Part shown: positions 15,626 to 22,872 of the stretch, in pieces | How the letters are laid out: each line of letters begins with the position of its first letter | How positions within the stretch are numbered: the first letter of the stretch is position 1 | DNA from: Prevotellaceae bacterium UBA1746 | GTDB lineage: Bacteria > Bacteroidota > Bacteroidia > Bacteroidales > Bacteroidaceae | DNA: 64,000 nucleotides | Reading direction: 5' to 3' | Assembly (NCBI GenBank): GCA_905369775.1 | Contig: CAJPJR010000004.1 | Span: 1 to 64,000 of the forward strand | Program-made: the position numbers and the translations under genes | The notes under the pieces: model-generated | What the model was told of the DNA's origin: nothing | Database searches by the model: none | What the model saw: the letters and a program-made list of their open reading frames with translations, nothing else

Positions 15626-16957
15626 TCAGACCATCGGGAGCTGTTGGCCGTTGATTTTGCGATAGAGATCGAGGGCAAATACGTCGGTCATGCCCGAGAG
15701 ATAGTCGAGGACGGCCATGATGCGGGTGGAAAGGTCGGGGGCGTGCAACTCATATTGCGAAGAGACCTGTTTGAGCAGGAGTTGCGCGTACTTTTTCTCG
15801 GGAGAGAGCACGGCATCGCACATGAGTTCGAGGAGCGTATAGATGATGTGATAGCCCGAAAGTTCGATGTCCACCACTTCTTTGGCGTAGTAAATGCTTT
15901 CGCGCGCCACGGCTTCGCAGTTGCGATAGGCGTTGTTGAGCCGATCGGGGAGGCAACGAATGAGCGGACCGGCGAAGGTGCCGGCCAAAATCTCGGGCTC
16001 GTGCTCCACAAAGGCCCGCACGCAAGCGCGTTCGAGGGCGTTGATCACGCACGAGCGGAGGAATTTGATTTGGTCGCCCGCGTCGGTGTCTTCGGGATAG
16101 GAGCGGCGCAGTTGTTCGCGCTGGGTTTCGTCGAAAAAGCCGAGGTAGAGTTCGATGGTGTGCTCGGTGGAGAGCAGACGAAGCTTGTGTGCGTCTTCGA
16201 TATCCATGATTTCATAGCAGATATCGTCGGCGGCTTCGACGAGATAAACCAGCGGATGGCGCGCATAGCGGATGCGGTCGTCCGATTGCTCGAGACAGGG
16301 AATGCCCAGCCGGTCGAAGATGCGGAGAAAGGTGTCGCGCTCGGGCGTGAAGAAGCCCATTTTCGGCTTATTGCCTGCCAAAGCGGCTGAAAAGGGGTAT
16401 TTTACGACCGATGCCAGGGTGGAATAGCTCATCACAAAGCCGCCGTCGCGCCGTCCGTTGAAGCGATGCGTGAGCAAGCGGAAGGTATTGGCGTTGCCGT
16501 CGAAGTGGGTGATGTCGTTCCAGGTGGTTTCGGGGAGCTTGTCGCGGAATTTTTGCCCCGCTCCCTCTGCGAAGAAGGAGCAAATGGCCTCTTCGCCGGA
16601 GTGACCGAAGGGGGGATTGCCCATGTCGTGCGCCAAACAGGCCGCAGACACGATGGCACTGATGCTTTCGAGGGCGGCGCTGTCGGCGGCGTCGTGCTTT
16701 CCTTCCAAAGCGCGCGCGACGTCGGCACCCAAGGACCGGCCCACGCTCGAAACTTCGAGGGAGTGCGTGAGACGGTTGTGGACAAAAATGCTACCCGGGA
16801 GGGGAAACACCTGCGTCTTGTTTTGCATGCGCCGAAAGGGCGAGGAAAAGATGAGCCGGTCGTAGTCGCGCTGGAATTCTGTGCGCTGTTCGGCGGGATG
16901 TTTGTCGCGATCTTCTTTGCCCAAGCGGCGGGAAGAGATGAGTTGGTGCCAATTCAT
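15626..16957 (-). CDS. dgt: deoxyguanosinetriphosphate triphosphohydrolase-like protein (HD superfamily)
   Basis: This 443-residue protein has the dGTPase family layout. The N-terminal motif RRLGKEDRDKHPAEQRTEFQ (residues 10-29) is followed by DYDRLIFSSPFRRMQNKTQV, then NRLTHSLEVS with the first metal His65, and the HD pair His110-Asp111 in CLAHDMGNPPFGHSGEEA. These residues bind the metal that hydrolyses dNTPs to deoxynucleosides and triphosphate. The length suits the bacterial dGTPase-like group. A -7-like TACTTTTG ends only 5 bases before the ATG, so the message could be almost leaderless. Confidence 0.9.
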   Translation of the reverse strand: MNWHQLISSRRLGKEDRDKHPAEQRTEFQRDYDRLIFSSPFRRMQNKTQVFPLPGSIFVHNRLTHSLEVSSVGRSLGADVARALEGKHDAADSAALESISAIVSAACLAHDMGNPPFGHSGEEAICSFFAEGAGQKFRDKLPETTWNDITHFDGNANTFRLLTHRFNGRRDGGFVMSYSTLASVVKYPFSAALAGNKPKMGFFTPERDTFLRIFDRLGIPCLEQSDDRIRYARHPLVYLVEAADDICYEIMDIEDAHKLRLLSTEHTIELYLGFFDETQREQLRRSYPEDTDAGDQIKFLRSCVINALERACVRAFVEHEPEILAGTFAGPLIRCLPDRLNNAYRNCEAVARESIYYAKEVVDIELSGYHIIYTLLELMCDAVLSPEKKYAQLLLKQVSSQYELHAPDLSTRIMAVLDYLSGMTDVFALDLYRKINGQQLPMV

Positions 16958-16962
16958 GGGTG

Positions 16963-16970
16963 CAAAAGTA
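16963..16970 (-). promoter_or_regulatory. -7 element TACTTTTG close to the start codon
   Basis: On the minus strand TACTTTTG lies with only 5 bases between it and the ATG at 16957. If used, transcription would start at or within a base or two of the start codon. No clear TTTG lies at -33. Confidence 0.35.
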
Positions 16971-17019
16971 GGGGGTTACGGGAAAATGTGGGAGTGGCGG
17001 GGCAGAAATTGCGGCGTTT

Positions 17020-17427
17020 TCACTCGGCGGTCGCCTGTTGTTCGTCCAACCACTCCTGCGCATCGTAGTTGCCCTCCGCCGCGGCGCGCGCAATGAGCTG
17101 CTTTCCGGTCGCGGGGTCGGGATGCGTGCCGCGACCTTCGCACAAACAGAGACCATACCAGAACAAACCGTCGGGATATCCCTGTTCGGCGGAAAGACGT
17201 AGGAAGTGGGCGCCGAGAACGGGGTCGAGCGGGAGGTGATGCCCGAACAAGTGACACCAACCCACCACACTCTGTGCCAGCGCGTCGTGGTTTTCGGCGG
17301 CGTGCCGGAGGAGATGCAGCGCGAGGGCGAGTGTTTCGGCGTCGGGGTCGTGGGTGAGGAGCACACAACCGGCGTTGGCTTCGAAACGCGGATCGGGCTT
17401 TTCGAGGCGGGGTGGGAGGTAGCGCAT
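17020..17427 (-). CDS. Sel1-repeat protein
   Basis: This 135-residue protein has about three Sel1-like (SLR) helical repeats. Typical pieces are ALHLLRHAAENHDALAQSVV, HFLRLSAEQGYPDGLFWYG and LIARAAAEGNYDAQEWL. Such repeats mediate protein-protein contacts. No signal peptide is visible. It lies 62 bases upstream of the dGTPase-like gene on the same strand and may be transcribed with it. A hairpin separates it from the EnvC-like gene upstream. No partner can be inferred. Confidence 0.75.
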   Translation of the reverse strand: MRYLPPRLEKPDPRFEANAGCVLLTHDPDAETLALALHLLRHAAENHDALAQSVVGWCHLFGHHLPLDPVLGAHFLRLSAEQGYPDGLFWYGLCLCEGRGTHPDPATGKQLIARAAAEGNYDAQEWLDEQQATAE

Positions 17428-17610
17428 GAATCTTGGGGGAAAGGTGGCGCGGCTTGGAGGCCAAGCGACGGCAAGCGCGAGGAAACGGCTGAGATTTTCG
17501 TATTTCCGAACAAATACTCGGACGGCCGAGAATACGCGAGGAGGATTATGTTCAAAACAAACCGCTTGTCGAGCGATTCATCCCCACTTTTTGCCGCCGC
17601 TTGCGGGAAA

Positions 17611-17639
17611 CGACCGCAGACGCCGAAGCACTGCGGTCG
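17611..17639 (-). terminator. hairpin behind the EnvC-like gene
   Basis: CGACCGCAG (17611-17619) pairs with CTGCGGTCG (17631-17639), starting 6 bases after the stop of the EnvC-like gene. The T run on the minus strand is short (GTTTCC), so it may be a weak terminator. Confidence 0.5.
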
Positions 17640-17645
17640 TTTCTC

Positions 17646-19538
17646 TCATCGGCCGAGCCAACGCTCGGGGTTGAGCTTCTGCGTCTCGTGGCGCAATTGG
17701 AAATGCAGGGTGTAGCGTCCCGTCGCATCGCGGGCAATGGTGCCGATTGGTTGGCGCGCTTTGACGTGTTGTCCCGTGCGCACCGAAGCACGTGCCAAGT
17801 TACAGTAGACAGAGATGTAAGCGCCGTGGCGAATGAGGACATTGCTGAGTCCGCCCACGGAGAAAACGGCCGTCACGTCCCCTTCATACACCGCACGCGC
17901 CTGGGCCGGCGCCGCACAAGAGAGGTTGATGCCCTTGTTGTCGAGGGTAACGCCGCGCAAGCCCGTCACGTTGTATGAACCGTAGTGGCTGGTCACGGTG
18001 TAAGCCCCGTTGACCGGTGCGGGAAGTCGGCCTTGGTGAGCCGAAAATTGGCCGGACGATCGGCGATCGGCCGCGGCCGACGGCGTTTCCTGCGGGGGAA
18101 GCGGTGCCACTTTCGCTTTTTGGGCAGTTCGCGTTTGAGATTCTGCTGTGCGCTTCCGATCTGCGGCCTGTTTGGCGCGGTCGGCCTCGGCCTTTGCGCG
18201 GGCTTCTTCTCGCGCCTGGGCTTCTCGCGCTACTTTTGCGGCGGCTGCTGCGCGTTCCTGCGCTGCTTTTGCCTCACCGCGCTTGCGTGCTTCCTCCGCC
18301 TTGCGGCGTGCTTCTTCGGCCTTGCGCTTGGCTTGCTCAGCTTTTCGGCGCGCCTCCTCCGCTTTGCGCTTGGTTTCTTCGGCTTTGCGCTTGGCTTCCG
18401 CCTCGGCACGGCGAACAGCTTCGAGCGCCTTGCGACGTTCGTCGGCCGCACGGCGACGCGCTTCTTCTGCTCGGCGCCTTTCGTCTTCGGCGCGCTTGCG
18501 GCGCGCCTCTTCTTCGCGGCGACGCTGTTCGGCCTTGCGCAGTTCCTCCTGAATCAGACGGTCGATTTGGTTGTTGAGTGCGGTGTGTCGAGCTTGTTGC
18601 GCGGCGATGGTGGCTTGTAACTCCCGTTGTTGGCGGTTGAGATCGTCGACTACTTGCTGTTGTTCGCGCTGTTGGTTTTCGAGCTTGGACTGTTGTTCTT
18701 TGCCGCGGGTCAGGAGATTGTTTTTCGCCCCGCGTTCGCTGGAAAGTTGCTCACGTTTGCCGCGAATCACGGCTTCGCGCTCTGCAATGGCCAGCCCCTG
18801 TGCACGCTGATAGCGCGTGTATTCTTGCACATAGCGGATGCGACGATACATCTCGCTGAAGTTGCGCGAGGAAAAGATGAACATGAGTTTGTTTTGCGTG
18901 AGGCGGTTGCGAAAAAGATAGACAATGCCTCGCGCATAGCGGCGTTTGCACTCGGTGAGCTGCCTTTCGAGCACCTGCAACTCCGATTCGTGGCGGCCGA
19001 TGCTGCGGTTGAGCGTGTCGAGATCGTGGCGAATGCCGTTCACCACGCGCTGCTGATCGGAGATTTGTCCGTTGATGACCTGCAAATGCGCCAATCCCGA
19101 CGAGACATTCCGCTGCGTCGTCGAAAGTTTGCGCGAGTTTTCGTTCATCTCGCGCTGCAAATTGGCTCTTTCGCTCTGCAATTTTCGGATGCCCGCCGTG
19201 TTGGGGGCCGCCGTGCCCGACTTGGCGTTGCGTTGCGGGGAGCGCTTGGTTTGATTCGTCGCCTTTTGCGACGAGGTCTGTGCTTTGGCGGTCGTCGCTT
19301 GGCCCTTTTTCGAGTTGGGTTGTGACTTTTCCTTAGCAGGGGCGCTGCTTTTGGCTGCCGCTGCGGTCGTCTTTTGTTTTTTGTCGGCCGTTTTTGTAGT
19401 CGCCGCCGTGCTTTTTTTCCGTTCGTCGCCACCGTGGCGAGTGGCCGCGGGCTTTTGCGCCGCGCCGAAGGTCGAAAGCGGGCGACCCCAGGCAAGGCAC
19501 GTCAACAAAATGAGCAACGAAAGGAAGAAATGGCGCAT
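17646..19538 (-). CDS. EnvC-like murein hydrolase activator, coiled coil plus degenerate LytM (M23) domain
   Basis: This 630-residue protein has a signal peptide (residues 1-18) and a Lys/Ala/Thr-rich linker. Two long coiled-coil stretches follow, the second a charged helix of KRAEEARR-type repeats. The C-terminal LytM domain spans about residues 505-630. In catalytic M23 enzymes zinc is held by HxnD and HxH. Here the first motif reads NKGINL (Asp to Asn, no His), the YAHL motif reads YCNL, and the last motif reads TLHFQ. It is therefore probably not a peptidase but an activator of cell-wall amidases, as E. coli EnvC is. The cluster with dut, a TPR lipoprotein and a DUF4292 lipoprotein fits a cell-envelope role. 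Confidence 0.85.
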   Translation of the reverse strand: MRHFFLSLLILLTCLAWGRPLSTFGAAQKPAATRHGGDERKKSTAATTKTADKKQKTTAAAAKSSAPAKEKSQPNSKKGQATTAKAQTSSQKATNQTKRSPQRNAKSGTAAPNTAGIRKLQSERANLQREMNENSRKLSTTQRNVSSGLAHLQVINGQISDQQRVVNGIRHDLDTLNRSIGRHESELQVLERQLTECKRRYARGIVYLFRNRLTQNKLMFIFSSRNFSEMYRRIRYVQEYTRYQRAQGLAIAEREAVIRGKREQLSSERGAKNNLLTRGKEQQSKLENQQREQQQVVDDLNRQQRELQATIAAQQARHTALNNQIDRLIQEELRKAEQRRREEEARRKRAEDERRRAEEARRRAADERRKALEAVRRAEAEAKRKAEETKRKAEEARRKAEQAKRKAEEARRKAEEARKRGEAKAAQERAAAAAKVAREAQAREEARAKAEADRAKQAADRKRTAESQTRTAQKAKVAPLPPQETPSAAADRRSSGQFSAHQGRLPAPVNGAYTVTSHYGSYNVTGLRGVTLDNKGINLSCAAPAQARAVYEGDVTAVFSVGGLSNVLIRHGAYISVYCNLARASVRTGQHVKARQPIGTIARDATGRYTLHFQLRHETQKLNPERWLGR

Positions 19539-19550
19539 CGGGCAGTGGTT

Positions 19551-20204
19551 TTATTGGGCAAGTTGAATCAAACGGCGGAGCACAGCGCCGTCCATGGGCT
19601 TATAGGTGTCGGGAATTCGCGTGTTGGCCGACCAGTCGTAGCGGAGTTTCACGTTCGAGAGGGCCAGGTTGAAGCGCAAATCGCGGTCGAGCACCTGCAC
19701 CAGCAGCTGGGTGAGGCGCGCCACCGGGAAGCCGTGGACATTGACCGTGTTCGAACGCCGCACATGCAGGTTGACGTGCACCAGATCGCTCACCACCAGT
19801 TCGCTTTCCTCCTTCGAAAGATGCCGATCGTTCCAGAAAAAGCTCTGCACAGTGGCGAAGGTCAAGGGGCGATCGAACTGCAAAGCCTGTTGCAACTCGG
19901 CATAGGAGGTGCGGAGATAGCGCTTGTTGAGGCGGTCGAGCACCGTGATGCTGTCGGGTGTGAAGACGAGTCGCGCCCCTTCGATGCCGAATTTGGTGAG
20001 CGAAAGTTGGATCACGGCGTCGCGCCTCATGCGCAGTGTGCCGCCCACACCCTTTGTGGCGTCGGAGAGATCGGCTTCTGCCGAAACTTTGGCCACCACC
20101 GAGAGTGGTTCGTCGGGGCGGTAGGCGTCGCCGCCGCGCAAGGAAGCGCAGCTCGCGAAGAGCACGAGCAAAGGCAGCGAGAGGAGAAAAAACAATTGCT
20201 TCAT
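19551..20204 (-). CDS. DUF4292 family lipoprotein
   Basis: This 217-residue protein has a lipoprotein signal (lipobox FASC near residue 18) and matches the DUF4292 family of Bacteroidota, whose fold recalls LolA/LolB-like or outer-membrane lipoprotein-sorting proteins; this link is an inference. Recognisable stretches are VVAKVSAEADLSDATKGVGG and DRLNKRYLRTSYAEL. It ends 12 bases before the EnvC-like gene, so the two are co-transcribed. The ATG at 20204 is chosen because it begins the signal peptide. Confidence 0.8.
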   Translation of the reverse strand: MKQLFFLLSLPLLVLFASCASLRGGDAYRPDEPLSVVAKVSAEADLSDATKGVGGTLRMRRDAVIQLSLTKFGIEGARLVFTPDSITVLDRLNKRYLRTSYAELQQALQFDRPLTFATVQSFFWNDRHLSKEESELVVSDLVHVNLHVRRSNTVNVHGFPVARLTQLLVQVLDRDLRFNLALSNVKLRYDWSANTRIPDTYKPMDGAVLRRLIQLAQ

Positions 20205-20316
20205 AACGAGAGGGGTAAGGGCCGTCGGCAGGTGTAAGTGCCGTGCCGATCGGCGTGGGTGGGCAAAGGTCGTGGCGCGCAAGGGCCGGCGCCGGCCGGC
20301 ATGCGGGACGTTGGCT

Positions 20317-22176
20317 TCAGGGGCGCCCGCGTTTGATTTTAGTCCGCAGGCGTTTGCTCAGCGCATTGTCGTCGGTGTGTTGCAGTGCGCGCTTCCAGAA
20401 GCGCAAAGCCTCCTTGCGCAGACCGAGCGCCGCGTAGATGTCGCCCGCACGGTCGTAGTAGCCGGCGGCGTTGGCGTCTTGTGCGCGATGGGCATCGGCA
20501 TCACCGAGCAATTGCAGCAGGAGATCGATTTGTGTGCGCGCCGCTTTGTAGTTGCGACTCCGGTAGAGCGCCCACGCATAGGTGTCGATGTAAGACACTT
20601 CGGAGGGCGAAATCTCGACTGCGCGGGCGGCCATGCGCACGGCGTCGGGCAGGCGTCGACCCGCCACGGCGAGGAAGTAGGCATAGTTGTTGAGGCAGTC
20701 GACATTGTTGGGGTCGTAGGTCAGTGCCGTGTCGTAGGCTTCGTAGGCCCGTTGGGGTTGTTTGCCGTCGTGCAGGGCGTCGCCCAAAGCGGCATAGAGG
20801 AGCGAGACGATGCTGCTGTCGCTTTCGGCCGTGATGTGGGGGATGGCGGCGCGATAGAGGGCGATGGCTTCGTCGGGGCGGTGTTGCGATTGCTGCGAGA
20901 GCCCGCCGAAATAGTAGAAGGTGAGGTCGGCGGGGTGCAAGCGTCGGCCGGCGGCGCAGAGGGCATCGACCTCTTGGGTGCGCTCCCCGACGATGGCCGC
21001 GCGCAACAGGTGGCGTCGGGCCTCCGCATTGGTGGAATCGGCGGCCAGCAAGGCGCGTGCCGGTGCGGCGAGGGAGTCTTCGGGCAGTTTGGCCGCGCGC
21101 ACGAAATCAGACAAGACTTCGGGCATGGGCGAAGAGCCGCCCGGCAGCGAAATGGCCTCGAGTCCGTGGCGATAGAGCCGGTATTTGTCGTAGTCGCCGG
21201 CGTCGACTGCACGCGCCATGCTCTCGAAAATGGCCACTTTCTGGCGCGGAAGCACCTCGGGCGAGCGCATGACGAGAGAGAACTGGCGTTCGAATTGCGC
21301 GCGGTCGTGCTTGGCTTCGTAGTAAGCCAGCAGGGAGATGAGTGCACCGCCGTGTCCGGGATGGGCGTCGAGCACATTTTGAATGATGTTGTAGCCCTCG
21401 TCGGGCCGGCCGGTGCGCACAAAGAGGTCGGCCAGTTCGAGGCGATAGTTGGGGTTGTCGGGATTTTCGGCACAAAACTCGCGGAGCACCTCGTAGGCCT
21501 GTTCGTTTCGGCCCAAAGCCACGAGGTATTTGGCACGCTGCGACACGGTGCTTTGGTCGCGTTCGCCGATGCGCTCGTAGCGATCGAGGGTGACGAGTGC
21601 CGATTGCGGGTCGCCGGCGTGGTCGTAGATGGCGATGAGCGCGGCGAGATCTTCGGCTTTTTCGCTGTGGGCGGTGATCATCTCGTAGAGACGGGCGGCG
21701 CGCACCCACTTGCCCCGCTCGATCCAGTGGGCGGCCAGCGTGCGGAGATAAAATTCGTTGGAGGGCTCGAGCTGTGTGGCGCGCAGGAGCTGTTGTGTGG
21801 CGCGCTCTTGGAGGGCACTGTCGGGCATGACGTCCGAATTGAGCACGAGCATCGACTGCTGGAAGAGGGCTTCGGCGTCGTTGGGGTTGATTTCGAGGGC
21901 GCGGTCCAGGAGGTCGAAGGCGGCGTCGGGGGCGTCTTTGTATTTCTGGCGCAGGGCTTCGAGATAGATGCCGTCGAAGGCGCGCTGTTCGCGCACGCTG
22001 AGGAGGTTGCGGGCGCGGGTGGTACCTTCGGTGAGGAGTTCGGGCAGCGAAACGACGGGGCGCGAGGCGCAACCGGCGCAGAGCAGCACCACGACCGGCA
22101 GGAGGCAGGCCGCGAAGCGGGCGGAGTGCAGGAGGCGCCGCAGTGAGCAGAAGGAGAGGAGGCGGAGGTGTGTCAT
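20317..22176 (-). CDS. tetratricopeptide-repeat lipoprotein
   Basis: This 619-residue protein has a lipoprotein signal (lipobox LCAGC at about residue 36-37). Many TPR units follow, for example AFDLLDRALEINPNDAEALF, YRLELADLFVRTGRPDEGYN and, near the C terminus, AYEAYDTALTYDPNNVDCLN. It should be a superhelical scaffold at the inner face of the outer membrane. Its ATG overlaps the TGA of dut in the 4-base arrangement ATGA, which points to translational coupling. A 112-base gap leads to the DUF4292 gene. No enzymatic domain is visible. Confidence 0.85.
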   Translation of the reverse strand: MTHLRLLSFCSLRRLLHSARFAACLLPVVVLLCAGCASRPVVSLPELLTEGTTRARNLLSVREQRAFDGIYLEALRQKYKDAPDAAFDLLDRALEINPNDAEALFQQSMLVLNSDVMPDSALQERATQQLLRATQLEPSNEFYLRTLAAHWIERGKWVRAARLYEMITAHSEKAEDLAALIAIYDHAGDPQSALVTLDRYERIGERDQSTVSQRAKYLVALGRNEQAYEVLREFCAENPDNPNYRLELADLFVRTGRPDEGYNIIQNVLDAHPGHGGALISLLAYYEAKHDRAQFERQFSLVMRSPEVLPRQKVAIFESMARAVDAGDYDKYRLYRHGLEAISLPGGSSPMPEVLSDFVRAAKLPEDSLAAPARALLAADSTNAEARRHLLRAAIVGERTQEVDALCAAGRRLHPADLTFYYFGGLSQQSQHRPDEAIALYRAAIPHITAESDSSIVSLLYAALGDALHDGKQPQRAYEAYDTALTYDPNNVDCLNNYAYFLAVAGRRLPDAVRMAARAVEISPSEVSYIDTYAWALYRSRNYKAARTQIDLLLQLLGDADAHRAQDANAAGYYDRAGDIYAALGLRKEALRFWKRALQHTDDNALSKRLRTKIKRGRP

Positions 22177-22607
22177 TTGGTACCCGAATGTCCGTATCCG
22201 CCCTCGCCGCGTGCGGTGTCGTCGAGCGATTCGACGGGTTGCCACTCGACGATTTCGTGGCGCGCCACCACCAGTTGTGCCACGCGCTCGCCGTCTTGCA
22301 CGACGAAGGGCTCGTCGCCGTGATTGATGAGCAGGACTTTCAGTTCGCCGCGGTAGTCGGCATCGATGGTGCCCGGCGAATTGAGCACGGTGATGCCGTG
22401 GCGCAGGGCCAAGCCCGAACGGGGGCGCACCTGCCCCTCGTAGCCTTTGGGCAGGGCGATGTAGAGACCGGTGGGCACCAGGCGGCGCTCGCCGGGCGCG
22501 AGCGTGAAGGGGGCGTCGAGATGGGCGCGGAGGTCCAAACCGGCGCTGTCCGGCGTGGCGGCGGCGGGAAGGGGGTGGTGCGAACGGTTGATGATGCGGA
22601 TTTGCAT
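22173..22607 (-). CDS. dut: dUTP diphosphatase
   Basis: This 144-residue protein has all five trimeric dUTPase motifs in order: AGLDLRA, PRSGLAL, GTIDADYRGE, ERVAQLVV, and the C-terminal loop RGEGGYGHSG (the usual RGSGGFGS form with Ser changed to Glu). The enzyme hydrolyses dUTP to dUMP and pyrophosphate, keeping uracil out of DNA and feeding dTMP synthesis. It is the first gene of the dut - TPR - DUF4292 - EnvC-like cluster. The ATG at 22607 gives the standard family N terminus, and a -7 element lies 27 bases upstream. Confidence 0.95.
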   Translation of the reverse strand: MQIRIINRSHHPLPAAATPDSAGLDLRAHLDAPFTLAPGERRLVPTGLYIALPKGYEGQVRPRSGLALRHGITVLNSPGTIDADYRGELKVLLINHGDEPFVVQDGERVAQLVVARHEIVEWQPVESLDDTARGEGGYGHSGTK

Positions 22608-22634
22608 GGGGAAGTTTCGAATACAGTGTATGAG

Positions 22635-22642
22635 CAAAAGTA
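22635..22642 (-). promoter_or_regulatory. -7 element TACTTTTG upstream of dut
   Basis: On the minus strand TACTTTTG fits TAnnTTTG and gives a leader of about 20 bases to the dut ATG. No TTTG was found at -33. Confidence 0.45.
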
Positions 22643-22665
22643 CAGAAAAAAGCGCAGACAGACGC

Positions 22666-22724
22666 TGTAAAACAGGGGCTTTTTCGCCGAAAACGGGGGA
22701 TTTTCGTCGAAAAGTCGGGAGAGA
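22666..22724. repeat. intergenic G/C-tract repeat cluster, locus 3, three tandem copies
   Basis: Three left half-units in the same direction: AAAACAGGGG (22669), AAAACGGGGG (22690) and AAAAGTCGGGA (22710), each followed by a T-rich stretch and CG. The period is 20-21 bp. They lie upstream of dut, outside its likely transcript. Confidence 0.6.
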
Positions 22725-22790
22725 TTGCTCAATGGGCGGGCGTTTTGCGGCGGCGAGCGGGAACGGGGCGTAGGCGGCGCGGAGGAGGGA

Positions 22791-22826
22791 CAAAAAAACG
22801 GCAGTCTCCGAGGGGGAGACTGCCGT
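22791..22826 (-). terminator. terminator of the SusCD-metalloprotease operon
   Basis: ACGGCAGTCTCC (22798-22809) pairs perfectly with GGAGACTGCCGT (22815-22826). On the minus strand seven T follow. It lies 46 bases behind the last metalloprotease stop. Confidence 0.9.
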
Positions 22827-22872
22827 GAAGAAGAGGGTCGACGGGACTTTGCGCAGGGCAAAGCCCGGGACT

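Noticed and set aside
18230..18550. Dense short repeats that look like a tandem array
   Set aside because: They encode the charged coiled coil (KRAEEARR-type) of the EnvC-like protein and stay in frame throughout.
22666..22724. Tandem units resembling a short CRISPR array
   Set aside because: The period of 20-21 bp leaves no spacers and no cas gene is in the window.
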